Assembly: GCF_022581195.2 (NCBI RefSeq) | Contig: NC_061475.1 | Location: 5,518,001-5,582,000 of the forward strand | DNA: 64,000 nucleotides | Source: Helicoverpa zea | Lineage: Eukaryota; Arthropoda; Insecta; Lepidoptera; Noctuidae | Direction of reading: 5' to 3' | Part shown: in pieces, positions 38,701 to 53,700 of the stretch | Layout: the number at the start of each line of letters is the position of its first letter | Numbering within the stretch: the stretch's first letter is position 1 | The notes under the pieces: generated by a model | What the model was told of the DNA's origin: nothing | What the model saw: the letters and a program-made list of their open reading frames with translations, nothing else | Database searches by the model: none | Position numbers and translations under genes: made by a program

Positions 38701-41700
38701 CAAAGTAGCTGCCTATAATAGGTTTTGTTTGGTTGATTATTTTCTTAATTTGATATCTATACTTATGTAATAAAGCTGAAGAGTTGGTTTGTACGCGCTC
38801 ATCTCGTGAACTGCTGGGCCGATATGAAAATAAATTATGTTTTCAGGTAGCTCATTTATCGTGGGCTTCAGGCTACTTTTATTCGGGAGCGGGAGGTAGT
38901 TACATCGGAATTATGTGGAACCAAGGAAAACAGCAAAATTTTGTAGACCCCTAAGGATCGTTTAATTTATTAATGATAACTTTCGTTTCAATCCTGTTTG
39001 GACCAGCCGAACACTTAAATTACTAAAGAATATCAACTTTTCGCCTCTGTTTGCTATATGAAAATTGTAACTTCTATCACCGAAGTGTTAGCCTAAAAAC
39101 ATTTTGCCAAAGCATTTCGCGTCGCGTGAACCAAAAGCGGTATTTGTTTTTACAAAACAAATTCTCACTTTGACCAAATTTTTATTTATCGTGTGTTCAT
39201 GTTTGCTTTAGCTGTGTTAAGAGTGCGCCTGTCGGTACTATATTGTGTACTGTGACACTCTGGGGAGTTATTTTTGATCGTTTTTGGCCCATTTTTGGTC
39301 AACACTGAGGGTGAGGTTTATATTTAAAGTTAAGCAAGGATAATATTGTGAAGCAGTGTGTGAAGACAGATTCCACTTACTTTCATCTACAGTATTGTCT
39401 AAAATTAAAATATACAGAGCACTATTGTTTATTAATAAATTAAACATGAATTCAGTAATGAACCGAACTATAAAGTAGACATTAAAACATTAGTTGAAAT
39501 TAAAACTACCACGCCGGAAAATTAAGTGTTATTCCCGGTTAAAACTTGCGCCTTTTTGATTAATGATACAAGTATAACCACGTACTAAGTGGGACTAGTT
39601 AACAATTAAAATGCTTAAATAAATCATCTTGAGTATAAGTAGCAGATTGACATAACCAGTGAAAAAGACCTCTGGCTTAACCTAATATGTATATGTTAGA
39701 AGGCTCTTAGTAAATTGGATAGTGGTCGCGAAATTTCAAATGCTAAAACATTTGAATAAATTCGAAGCGTTCATTTGTTTTGTCAGACTATTAATTAAGT
39801 GGTATTTGGTTGGTTCGGGAATTTTAATTGTTTTCAAATATTACTTGTACCTTTTAAATGTGACTTAGTTAATACTATAGAAAGATCTCAATTGAAAAAC
39901 ATAGAAAAAATATAGTTTTTTTTTACGTGAATTTGATCTGTGCGTAGGTATCGACACCCAAGTATGTCGCCAGCTAATTTCAAAAACCAAAAAGGAGGAT
40001 GTGATTGAAAGTTGTTTTGTTATTTTCTATTCCCTTTTTTATTTTTATTCTTGACTAGCTTCAATAAATGGGCTATCTAACACTGAAAGAAATTTTCAAA
40101 TCGGACCATTAGTTAATGAGATTAGCGCGTTCAAACAAACAAACAAACAAACAAACAAACAAACAAACTCTTCAGCTTAATCGCTTTATATTAGTATAGA
40201 TTGTACGTAATAATTTAGTTTGTAAATATAGTATTAGAAGTAGAATAGTAAGTTTGTATATAAATGTATTACAATAAAGTATGTAATTATGTCGATAATA
40301 AATTGAAAGTTATATTTATCTATCTAGGTACGTTACCCGATCATCATCATCATCATCAGCCTATCGCAGTACACTGCTGGACACAGGCCCCAAGTGCCCC
40401 GCCACTGAGATCGATTTTCGGCTTCTCGTTACCGGATCAAAATCTCCCAATTCCGTTTCTAAAATAATACATAGTAAATAATACATTTGCATCACTTCGA
40501 AATTCGTATTGATATCTCGGCTCATCTTCATAATCAACAATTTACCACTACTCACTTTCTTGCCTCATAAAAATAAAATAATTTCTCTCTAAAACACTTA
40601 ACACCAAAAACGTGATCCGTTTACCCTAGCACAAACATTTCAGTAAACAATTAATGAATGGTGCTAAGTATTGATTAACCAATAGCCACTTGACCTTGGC
40701 TTGTCCAAAACTTCGGGAGAACTCTTCAGAAAAACGGTGATCAGTATTCAAGAAGTGTATCGGGGGTGCTTCTTGACCGGGAAAGTGTTACCGAGGCTGT
40801 TAGGCTTTCCCGAAGTTAGGGTAGCCTTGAAAGAATTTAGGACAGGTGTTTTTGTATGTATTTTGATGGGATAAAAGATAGATAATAGGGTGAATGTGTC
40901 ATAGGTTTTGTGCTTGAGTTGATTTGATTAGGCTGTCGATAAAATGTCTTGAAATGCAGACAATATTATTGTTTCTCACTGCAGTAGCTTCCCACTAGTC
41001 CTCAAAAAGCTGCAAAAGTCCGCAAAAATCAAATCAATCGTGCTGGTTGTACACACAACAAATACACAAACAAACGCTTTGGCTTTATAATGCCCAATAT
41101 GAGCCGCTAATATTGAGTCTGTAACTTTATCCTAATACAAGGATGTTTCATACAATTGGTTGAAATACATTGGTTACAAAAACTACATTCCATTTTGCGG
41201 TATCACGTACCTACTTTCTAAACAACTCAATTTATAGAACTGTCTAGAACTATCGAATCTTTTAGCAATGTTACGTCCATTTCTAACTTTACACTTGATA
41301 AAAATAAAATTGGCTCAATCAATTGATTTTATTCTTAAATTGTGTCTTAGTAAATACAAACTGTCATAATATCGCTACATATTTTAATTTATATATTGAG
41401 ATAAGCAGAGAAGTTTAAAATAATAATTACTTCTTCTACAAAAATAAGCTACATTCTTGCAACATATACCTAGTTTATGTTTATTTGATTCCTTATATTT
41501 GATTCATGGGCTTCAACCACTGGGTCTATCAATATGGTCATAAATTAATTTACGATATGGCTTAGATTCCTTTCAATCGCTTTAATGACCATATCCTAAC
41601 TACACAAAATCAGTGCATTTACTCTGCACTTATTTCTCAGCCTCAATTCTCATTAATGTAACAAGCTTAACTGGAAGCCACACGAGACGACCACTTGACC

Positions 41701-44700
41701 TAATAGCCTTACACTAAGCCTAGCCTTTAAAGGAGGTACTAATATCTAGCTTTCTAAACGCATTAACTCGAGGATACGAATGCAAAAAGGTTTTTCCTTG
41801 GGCGTTTTATGTGAGACACTTTTTTTTTCCTATGAGTGTAATTTCTGCAAACGTTTTAAGGATGTCTCGTTATTTTTGAGTTTGGTTTTCTTTTTCTTGG
41901 ACGGTGTTTTTATGAGAATAATTGCTTAACTTACGTACCTATAAATGCCAAATTACCTGTTTGTTTGTCTATATGTTACACTTTTTTTATAGAGCTTGAA
42001 TTGATTTTGATTAAAATGTATGTGAAAATATTGGCAAAATTATAGCATATTTTAGTTGTTTGTAATTTAACTTTGTTTATTTGCCACGTAAATGCCGTTA
42101 AAGCTTTAAAAATAAAAATCACTTGATATCTTTAATACCTGAATAATGCTATGTATCAAATATTCAATAAATTATTGCCAGTATATCGTATCAAAATAAA
42201 TAGGCCTATCTTTGAAAGCTCTTTACGATTTCTACATTTGACTTAAGTATTTCAAAACATGACTCGTGTTAAAAGGTTCGAGTAATTTTTTTCATGTTTT
42301 TGAGAGCTTAACTACTGAGCCGTAGATAAAGTAATAGTAAATACTTTATTGAATGAAAAGCAGCATATATACTTCTAGATAAAATACATATTTAAATGTA
42401 AAGAATCAATCAATTCTACGAACCAATTATCTCACTATGTACAGACTAAAGACTATTCCTCAATTCACGAAATTATTGATGATTTAACGTGAACAGTTAA
42501 TGCTGTAAAAGTATTTAAAAACTCTCCATACATACTTTGATTTTAAATGTAGTAAATAGTTATGTGCCTATTATTATCATATTCTTGAGTCTGTGTGATT
42601 TGATTTCATACAAAAGTACTCTCGGATCACCTGGGGATGATTAGATGTTCCTATGCGAACACCCAATTAATATCAGCCGGATGATCAGAATGGAATTTAT
42701 TCTTGATAACTTTATTTCTATAATTGCGTGTTATCTGTAGTGACAACACAGCTCTCAGCTGAATCCGGTTAGACTGGAAGCCGACCCCAACATAGTTTGG
42801 GAAAAGGCTCGGAGGATGATGATGTAGTGACAACACCACCATCTGGCTAGCCTTTTACCTATATCGAGATCGGCTTAAAGTCTATATAACCAGATGCAGC
42901 TCAGTACAAGTGTTTTACATATCTTATCTCCGCTATCTATTTACCCGGATAACTCATACCTGAAGATGGATCATCCTCCGAGCCTTTTTCCCAATCATGT
43001 TGGGGTCGGCTTCCAGTCTAACCGGATTCAGCTGAGTACCAGTGCTTTACAAGAAGCGACTGCCTATCTGACCTCCTCAACCCAGTTACCCGGGCAACCC
43101 GATACCCCTTGGTTAGACTGGTGTCAGACTTACTGGCTTCTGACTACCCGTAACGACTGCCAAGGTTGTTCAATGACAGCCGGGACCTACAGTTTAACGT
43201 GCCATCCGAAACACAGTCAGTGGTGTCTAAGATATACTTAGAAAGTACATACAAACTTAGAAAAGTTGCATTGGTACTTGCCTGACCTGGGATCGAACCC
43301 GCGCCCTCATACTTGAGAGGTTGGTCCTTTACCCACTAGGCCATATACCTGAAGATGGATATAGGATACTTTTTATACCCGTGACTTACGGCCAGTTTTT
43401 TCATCAAAGGTTAAAGTTAAAGTAATGTCTAAAGTTAAAGTAACGGTCAAATTTGTTTTTTCAAGGCTAAAGTGACAGCAAAATTCATAGAAAAATTGAA
43501 TTTAACCGTTACTTTAACTTTAGTCATTACTTTGACTTTTACTTTGGCTTTAACTTTTGATGAAGAAACTGGCTGTTAGAAGGAATTTTCTAGTGATGTG
43601 GGTAGAAACCGTAGGTGGAAACTAGTCTTAAACAGAAATAAATCCGTATGTTAACATTCGATAGTAGTAGAAACTCCATTAATAGGCTTATGGTGTTCAC
43701 CCTTGTTTAATCACATTAAAGCCATTGTAATGCTGCTCCCTATACTTTCTGATAGCCTAGTACTGTTGTGTTGAACTAATTACGTTGAATAATGTGGATT
43801 CTTTTGTTATTGCGTTTGGTGAAAAATCTAATAAGGTTATTTAGATGTTGACGACAAAATTAATTGAAAATATGACGAAATGTTCACGAATGAGGATTTA
43901 AACTATCAATAAGATCCATTTAAGGACAGTTTACTATGTTAATAATATTATTAAGAGGCTGTTCTCAACATTCTAAGCGTAAAATGTCACGGGTAGTAAC
44001 TAAACTAAGTAAAGAGCCAGTTCCAGTATTATATAACATTTCTAGTATTACAATTTGATACGTTTCCTCTGGGCATTAAGAAAATAAAGAGTGTCGCCAA
44101 CAAAGCAATTCCATTATTCATTCGACCCTTTCATATCTCGAAACGAGCACTTACGACTGAAAATGATATCCCAAAACTATTTCTCTTTAATTAAATAGCA
44201 GACCGCAATGCCAACCACAATAACTGAGCATAATCTTTTATTATTGGTCACCTGGTGCCACTGTCAAACAAAAACATACCCAAACTGTGTACAAATAGAA
44301 TTTAATTTGCGAAGTTTAAAAAAACATAGCACGATCGTAAAAACAGGGTAAATGAGATGTGAACCGCGCGATTTAAGTCTGGCAATTTGGTAAAATGGCG
44401 GAAGTTACCAAAGGGTTCTGTTCATGTTCAATATAATTGACAATGGACGAGGCATCGTGCAAATAAAATAAATCAAAAATACCTTTTCATTTTGTCGTTT
44501 GACACATACTCTTTGAAGTGTTATATGAAAACAGTTTCGCGTTATTTGATTCGTAGGACGGAACAAATAGAATTTTATCGGTTCGATGACAACACTGTGG
44601 CAGTACTCGTATTCGTAAAGGAATTTTGTTTCATACCCAGATTAAATAGGATACGGAAATATGCACAAAAGTTTAACGTCGAAACGATTAATTAATACCC

Positions 44701-47700
44701 ATCTGAAAAGTCGGAAAAGCGCACCTATTAAGATTGCTTTAATTTTGTAAAATACCTCGGAAAGAGTTAATTTAATTAATAACTCCGGAAAACAGAGAAT
44801 TACCGTAAGTCTGATACTTTACCGTTATTTCAGAAGTAAAACTGCGTAATTATTCCTTGTACAGAAGTAGGTACGAAATACAAGTTGTCAAGAGTATAAG
44901 CGGACTATGTATTATTAACTTATTTTAACTGCATATATTTTCATGTTTCGTCATTACGCACTACTTGTTTCTATGCTCTTAAATATTCTACCTATGGTTA
45001 TTTCTATTATAATGACAGCTTGTCAGTCAAGCCAAAGTAAAGTAATCATTTTTATAGCAATTTTGTGAATACCTATCTTAAATCTATCTTAAATCACTAT
45101 AAGTAGTTACTTAAATTACTATAAACACTGTGACTACAATGCCTTCAAAAAAGAAATAAATCCTAGAAAATTTGAACTTCAAACGAACTCTAAAAATATT
45201 AATTACCAATTAAACTGAAATTATCCAATTCAGTGCCCCTACTCTCAAAAATCATATTGTTTAAATCTAAAACAATGAGTTACGCAAATCATACACTTGG
45301 TTGCATTTGATGAAAGTTCTACAAATGATTGCATAAATATTTGACTAGCTTTATGCGTTGCTAACGAGCGCGGCTTGCAGTTAGCTTCTCGAATGTTCTG
45401 CTTAAAATCATATTTAATGTTGTACTGTTAATTTTGTTGTTTGGTGTATTACGGATGTTATTTTGGTGTTTATTATATTTGTTCTCGCTATACTGTGTGA
45501 GTTTTTTTGCCTGTATATAATAATTAAATAAAATAAATTATTATAACAATAAATTACTCAAAAATAGATTATAAAACCCATGTAAATATTATTATGTCTC
45601 CAGTTTTCTATACATCCCTCAGTTTTGAAATGTAATGGAAAAATGTTTCATATTTTATAGAAAAAAAAAACATAAATAAAGACATCATTTCGGATAAGGA
45701 AATTAGAATAAATTATTACGTATACTCTACGTAATAATTTATTCTTAATTAGTTATACCACATTTCAAAATATGTAGTCCAAATCGTCCTCATTTATCCG
45801 ATCACTTCGACATATTTCCGCAAAAATAAAAAAATTAACCCCAAACTGCCGAGTCCACACCAACATTGCCTCATAAGCAAAAAGGAGCTTAAATGACCCC
45901 CAAAATTAGGGCTGTTCACCTGAATAAGAACATTATAGCTCAGATGTTGTTCCACCCTGTATAATTTCTTAATCAGCACAAGCTTTTGTTTAGGATAATT
46001 GTGTCGTTCTGTATTCTTTTTGTTGCAAACAGAATCCTTGGGTATGATATAATGAGCGGCATTAGTCGCTGCGTTTGTTTCAAAATTTATTGCGAAGTTT
46101 TGTTTTTTTTTTTAATAGAGCTGTTTTTCCGCGGTTTTTCATGCGGCCTGTACGGGAACTTATTCCATTCCTGTACAAGCATAAAATGTATCCTATATCA
46201 CTCTTTGATAGTACAGCTTCTCAACGGTGAAGGAATTTTTCAAATCCATTCAGTAGTTTCGAAGCCTTGAGGGTGCAAACAAACACATACTTTAGAGTAT
46301 AATTAAATACTTAGCAATCTTATGTTGTATCTGCTGTATTCTCTACTTACAGTGTAGGTAATGTTATTTGTTACTTAATCCTATTTGGAATTATTTTATT
46401 CTGAAGTGCTATAAGTGTTTCTAGCTTCAACAATCACCAAAAAAGTACCAAAAAGTGGCCCTCAAAACGCATAGATTCACCTGAACTGATAAATAGATTG
46501 AAATCAGGAAATCGTGAAAACGGTATTGATAAGGAGCGAGCGCCAACAAATTCAAACACCCATGTATATCAAAACGTCAAAGTGACCCTTTGCGCATAAT
46601 TTATTATTGCTACGGACTCGCTAGAAGATTACGAATTTCTTTTCCTATTTTGACTTGCAAAGAAGATAAATTGGTACAATTTATCTAGGAAAAGGATGCA
46701 AATAGCATGTTAATTTGGTGAAATAGACAGTGAGTTTTCGACGTGAATTTTTTATTTATTTGTTTGTTTTTCTTTGATAACGTGCTTTTTGTTGACCCAA
46801 CTAATTGAGGAAAGAATTTTTTACCAAAAGAGCAACCTTGTGCTTTGCCACGTGTAACTTTTTCATATCTTACTTATGACCACGTGTCATACAAAAAAAA
46901 AATACACTTCGTTTAATCTGTAGAGCCATCATACTTTACTTACCTACTTGAAATGAACGACACCGTGTCAAAAATATTTTAGATTCGTCTTTGGATTTTT
47001 CAAGCCTCATCATCGCGAGCAGATATAACAACACCATTTTTATGTTTTGTACAATCTTTAAACATTGCCATAATCTGAGAAATTCATCAGTAAATCTGAA
47101 TACTAAGCAAAACATTTTTTCGTATTGTCCACAGGTACAGCACACTACGGGGAGGACAGTGTGGGGTCATTTCCGTACTTCGAATACAATGTGCCTCGGA
47201 ATGTCACTACCGTGGTCGGTCAGACCGCGTTCCTGCATTGTAGGGTTGAACAACTTGGGGACAAAGCTGTAAGTAGAATAGTTTTGTTTACTCGCTTGTG
47301 TATTAGTATGTGAGCGGATCAAAAGAATTTGTTTTGTTGCTTGTAGTTTATTTATGTGAATGTAGTTAAGTTGTTCTCTTTTGTGGTTTCTTTACAGTCA
47401 ATTAGGTTTTTATTGCCGGTAAATGAAGTTAGTATTTTTAAGATAAAAAATTCTCGTTTTTTTTTAAAGCTACTGTAGTTTGTGACATTGTTTATTAGGA
47501 AAATGTTTAAAATAATATCTGTCTTCAAAGATGGAATTGTATTATTTATCATAGTGACTTAAAATAATTTATTTTTTTCGAATGAATTCCTATAATATAT
47601 GCTCTTCATATAAATAATGCATTAAAGAGATGTCATCCGTCATACAAAGTGTACATATTCATGTATAAATATTTCTTTCGAATTGTAATTAAATATTTAA

Positions 47701-50700
47701 CAGTACCTGCCTCTGTTCGTTTATATGCATACGAAAATATTAATAACGTTTATGGTGAAACTCTATGTTGTCACTTGAAATTCAGCAAATGTTGTACCTA
47801 TGTGTTTTTACGTTGAAATATTGAAGGGCCCATATTTTCCAGTCTATTTTAATTTCGTTGGTTCAGTGGTTTCATTTTTATAATAGTTCAAACTTGGTCA
47901 AAGATTTTATTGTATAAGAATGTTTTCATATCAAGGATTCACAAGAGGAATACAAACTTTTAAAATTATCTTTGCAGTAAGTTAGCAAACTTCCTGATTT
48001 CAATCGTGATCCTTAAAACCACGAACTATCACTGTAATATAACACCTATCACCCACAAAATAAGACTCACATTGCATAACTCCAAAACTTTGGTCATGAT
48101 ACGCACTGCGAGTGCCGTGGAGCATAAAGTCGTAAGTGACATTAACGCTAGTGGCCTTGACCTCTTTCTGTAAATGCGGTAATGCGCACTGATTGCTGTT
48201 ACTGTAATTTATGTGCCAATCAAAAGCGTGGATATTGATGAGGATCAGGCAAATGTTTGTGGATAGGATGATGCAAAATATACCAAATGTGATAATTGGT
48301 AAATAATGCCTATGATCATACACATTTGAAAAACACGCAATTACCAGAAGTGTTTGTTTGAATTTTCATGCTATCACAAACACTGCTACATAAATAATGT
48401 AATACAAATATTAGTACAATACAATGATAGTTTCGTAATCATATTCAGATCATTAGATTTTTTCACACTAGATTTTTTTTCAATAAGAGCTCGCAGCTTG
48501 GTCAAAGCTGCGCGGATCGATAGGTCATAAGGTTAAGCAAACCTTGGCGCGGTCGGTTCATGGATGGGTGGCGGGGTTGAGATGGTCAGATAATCGCTCC
48601 ATGTAGCCGATTCCTACATACTTAGAGGGGAAAATGCCAGGCAGATGAGGACAGATTATTTTATACCGTCCCAAATTCATGGCTCTCAAGTATACTTTCA
48701 TTATTCTCACACCAATTTAGTATTAGAGTAAGGACGACCTTAATTATACGCGTCCAGATTCTGAATATTCTACGTCTAGATTAATTTGAATCTGAATGTG
48801 TCCCAGTTAATTCGCGACCGTTAGTGTTGACACAAGCTGTTGCTCACTAGTGCATTACATGCTAAATTATATCTAACAATGGTACAAGTGTATGAGGTTT
48901 CATATTAAGCACTGTGTATACCGTTTCGGAAACATGCCTAGACTGGATTTGGACTTTCAAAAGTAATTATCAAGTAATGTGAGAGATGTTCTACTTTTAC
49001 GGTGAATTGCACCATTTAACTGTAACGATAACTGAACCAGTTTCCAATTTCAAATTACTAATTTGACTGATGGGTTCCAATATCACGGCTGCTTATGGTT
49101 TGGTTATCGTTGTAGTTAATTGGTGCCTCATCTGCAACACTCTTAAATATTTTCAACTCAAAAACAAAATAGAAAGCCCATTTGGACCATATATTTTTCT
49201 GCTAATTTGATAGCACACATCTCCAAAGATACTGTTTCGATTTAAACACATAATATATACAGTACACACATCATCAACCTAATACAATGACCCTTTTTAT
49301 ATCCCTGCTACTTTTTATTACATGCTAAACACGTGGGCAGAACCTAGTTTAAAATAGCCAAAGGATTAACGCCACCAAGAATAATTTATATGTATTAAAC
49401 AAAGTTCGCAAGTCAACTTCCAGTCCAGATAGCAGTGTTAAAATAGCTAATAATCAATACAGGTCTTTGTTCGTACACCACTATTGTATGCAAAACTGGA
49501 GCACTATATCCAGAGAGCTGCCGTTTATTTTTGAACTGGAACTATGTCGAACTAAGGATGTTGAATTGTGAATTATGGAAAATATAGACGTAGTGAAAGT
49601 AAAGGTGTTTAAAGATTGGAATGTTTTAGAAGAAAAATTAAATAGCTAACTTAAAAAACAAATTGCAAAAATCTATGTATCTAGCTAAAACAATACATGT
49701 TCAGTTCTATGACCAGAAAATTAATGTGTCTATTTTCTAACGATGACATCCTCCCATATCAAAAACCTTTCAAAATTGGGTTACAATCTTTTGTTTTTTA
49801 TAGGATTTTAGGGCCCTAACTATTGGTACCCTTTATAAGAGCAACTAAATAATATTCCAAACTATACACTTCCTTATTTACCAATCTCTAGAACAGCCAA
49901 AAAAAAAACAATTACAACCGCCCCTAAAACAAATTCAAGCGACATAATTCCGGCACGTTTCTTCAAACTCGATAATAATGAACGAATGAGCGCACCTTGA
50001 ATTATTAAGTACTTTGACGAAGGGACTCTATGGCAAATGAAAAGTGGGTCACGGTGACGGGAAATGGCAAAAGTTGGTACTAAACTTTCGTTTCGTTCCA
50101 GGTATCATGGATTAGAAAGAGGGATCTGCATATATTAACGGCTGGGATACTGACTTATACTTCGGATCAAAGGTTTCAGGTATGTTTTTGAATGATTTCA
50201 CGTTTTTGATCACGTTACATTCTATGAGTTCTTAATATGTTTTTGAACCATTTTCTGGAGCCTTGACAAAGTTTCAAAGAGAGCACATCCATGTATGTTG
50301 CAGGGGAGTTTCTCCCACCATTTCTTCTTCCCAAAGTATAACACACAAGTGCGGGCATTTTTGGAGGCATTCTGTAGCTTCAAAAGGTTTTGATTTTAAG
50401 CTTACAATGAATAAATGACTTTTTATGTTTCATCTTCTGTAGGTATGCCAAACGAGTACCAGAAAAAAACTCGTTATTTTCAAAACTAATTTACTAAACT
50501 ATGCAGTTTCCAAAAAGTCTACTTTTATCAAAATCGTCTCACCGAAAAATTGCACAAACAGGAAATTCAGTTCTGAAAGAAAAGTTCTTTTTCAGACTGC
50601 TACACTTTGATAGAAACTTTGTCTTTATAAAACTAGTGAGTTCGCGAACTTTTTGCGAAAAACATGACATTGACTGACTAAGCAAAAAAGTATTATGTGA

Positions 50701-53700
50701 ACCGTGCAGAATTTTGTGTAATATTAGTAGTTATTTTTTCTAATAAATTAGGTCTATTTTACTCTGTTATCAAGTTTGATTGAACCTGCATCATTTTCAC
50801 TATCAAGTAATTATATGTACTATAATACGAAGTTCATGTCAACAATTAGATACTTTATGACTTCTCAGTCTTACCTTTATCATATTATCAGATTAACTCA
50901 TTTACTAACGCAACGAAAACCATTGGTCAATGTCTTATTACTTATGTATGTATTACAAAAACTGAATCAGGCTTTAATTGAAATACTGTAACAACTAATT
51001 GGCTCACAGTTCTACATATTAATAGCCCTCATTTATATAAAAACAATACCACTACTACAGAACTGCAACAATGCATTGCAATCTGCAAATTGAATCTACG
51101 AAGCATGTACTTCTACAGGTCAAACCTAGACTATAAGATCTTGTGTTACTAGAACTTTGTACCAAGTTTAGATCAAATATCCTCACCAACTAAATCTATT
51201 TCTCCACCAGGTAATCAGACCGGAGAAGTCAGAAAATTGGACGCTCCAAATAAAGTTTCCGCAAGAACGGGACGCGGGAATTTACGAGTGTCAAGTCAAT
51301 ACTGAACCGAAAATGTCCCTGGCCTTTCAACTGAACGTCGTTGGTAAGTCCAATTACAGCAATTACTTTAATTTCTAATCTTTCTACGGTCGGTACGTGA
51401 CCCAAACTTGATGAAGAAATGATTTCTTTGAACGTAGTTAGGATCCAATTAATGTAGGGGAAACTTTTAGCTGCGTTGACAAAAATTGGGGAATCATTCG
51501 TAATTTCCTTGATAGGTGACTCAATTTGGAAATCGTATTAGGCTTATTGTATTTAACTAAGTTAAAGCAAAGATGATTATTCTTTTGAAATCTCGGTGGT
51601 GGAAAAACAAGGAAAAATTTGTGTACGCTCAAAGAAAGGTGTCAACGTTCTCGTTAGAAGTCTAATTTTATCATCCGCATTGCAGACTCGTTGAAAGGAG
51701 TTTTTTATTTCAAAACACAAAAGCTACCGGAACCATTCTTTAGTTAACGGAATGGTGTGCTCTTACTTTAGATGTTTTTTCTTCCGCATTCGGGTTTTTG
51801 TTATCGCATTCTTTTGGAGGCTAATAATTTTGAAAGCCATCAAATCGTCACGGCAGGGTTTCCTCTTTGATTAGATGCACGATATTTCTTTTTTTATTCA
51901 CAGAAAAATATTTTACACCGAATAAATATAACCTTGGTTTTTGGCATTATAGGAAAAAAATATTAATAGTCCCGAAAATACCATTTGCCTTATCAGCAGC
52001 TACTTCCAAAACACTCCTATTTGTAACAAAAAGTAAATACGGTTTCATCAACTCTTGCTACTATCAATAAACCATTAATTCCATCAGAAATCCAAAACCA
52101 AAGCATCAAATCTCTCGAATGAACCATAAACTTCGCGAAATAGGAGCGTTCATTACTGACTCGGTCTAAGTTTCACCGCAAACTTTCAAACTACATACAA
52201 TTCAAAGGCTAAAACTGGCATCACTTGACATTGCAATTTTCCAAGCTTCCTGAGCACTTAATGCTTCGTTGTCTTGCCACTTGCCTCCCTTGAGCCGGTC
52301 TAATGACACAGCAAAACATGCTTTCCCAAACTTGAATATTTACCAAGTAATTGGGTCAAACGCTAAGATGTTTTTGGTGGTTTCGGCTGTCACAAGAAGT
52401 TTTGATTTATCAGCGTATCTTGGTTAGTTTGCTATGAGGAATGGGGTTTGTGTTGAATGCAGGAGGCTGCGAATATTTTGGAAGACTATATTATTGTTGA
52501 GCTTAAAATACAGTGACAGTACCAACATAATATAATATAAGAGATAGAGCTTCAGAACTCATAAATCGTAGAAAATAATGGACCGATTTTTGGACACAAA
52601 AGCTAAAATACCTCAAATAAAATTTAAGATCAGTTCAATAAATTCTTTCATTGGAAACTCAATAAAGGATTTTCGACCGATAGAACACATAAAGATAAGT
52701 GGATTCCATCCATGCACGGCTCATAACGCAGTTAAATTTCAAGGTCAAAAAGAAGCCTATTTGCAAGCGAAATTATGGTGATTGTGCTATAATCTAATTT
52801 ATACTTTAGCTTGCAAAGCAAATGAAGGTAAAAGGTGAGGAGATGATACTTAATAAAACGATAAAGACGAAGCTATGCTTCATAATATTATCGCTAACAT
52901 TAAAAGCAGAAAAGGGATAAAAAATATTGTTTCGCGAAGAATCTTCATTATTTTCATAACTTAATTGGGTTCTCTTAACTTTCCTGGAAACTGTTTCGCT
53001 TCATAGTTATTGTTAGTTGTCGCTGCAGTTACCGACTGGAGAGTCTGTAGTTATGCAAATTTAAAATTGTTTACCGGGATGTTAATTTTCTTCATTTACC
53101 TCAACTATAGTTTTAAGCTCTCGTATAACAAATTAACGAATTCTCTTGCTATCAATTTCTGCTTTGTTGTATTTTTTATCTAAGTTAAGAGTGAAATTAT
53201 GATAAAAGTCAGGATTTTCTTTATCCTTGCATGAACCCTCTTGAACTTTTCAAATCCCTCGATAACAATGTGAAATAAGGTCTTCAAGGCAACCTTCGCC
53301 AGATTTAATCTTGGCCTAATTTTTTCTTCATTGCTGTGAGGGGCATTTTCTTTCTACTGTAAACGTGCTGTATCACGGTTTAAAAGTACTTGATAGGCTC
53401 TCGTGTCTTTAATATCTTAACAGACAACATCTTTTGCGGAATCAGGACAGCAAAAAAGAAAATTAGTTTTCTTTTTCTCATCTTTACCACAATACAGTTA
53501 TTTATTCATAGAATTATTATTGTTATGTAGAAGCATTTGTGTTACTAAGAAATTAGGTCGTATATGCTAAGTGGATTTAGATACATTTTTCATAATAATA
53601 CAGTCTAATTTGAATTTTAAATTTTGTTACGGTCTTGATAATGTTTAGCTAGAAAACTTGGCCTTTTTAGGTAATTTCAGGACGACGAAATATAAAGTCT

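Larger units (their letters stand above)
38905..42735. other. Intronic DNA with scattered repeat fragments
   Basis: Apart from the Helitron-like copy at 40055-40201 and the LINE tail at 40340-40436, the stretch is AT-rich and shows no exon or RNA gene. Confidence 0.35.

Noticed and set aside
42894..43241. 115-codon frame, and a similar one at 62360-62734
   Set aside because: Both are translations of the same SINE body and share it for that reason.
43270..43344. tRNA gene on the minus strand
   Set aside because: It is the head of a full-length SINE with 16-bp target duplication.
45986..46270. 94-codon hydrophobic frame
   Set aside because: AT-rich Phe/Ile composition, and its 3' part overlaps a Helitron-like repeat fragment.
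48515..48600. 5S rRNA gene
   Set aside because: Only the internal promoter region resembles 5S; the rest does not, so it is a SINE head.
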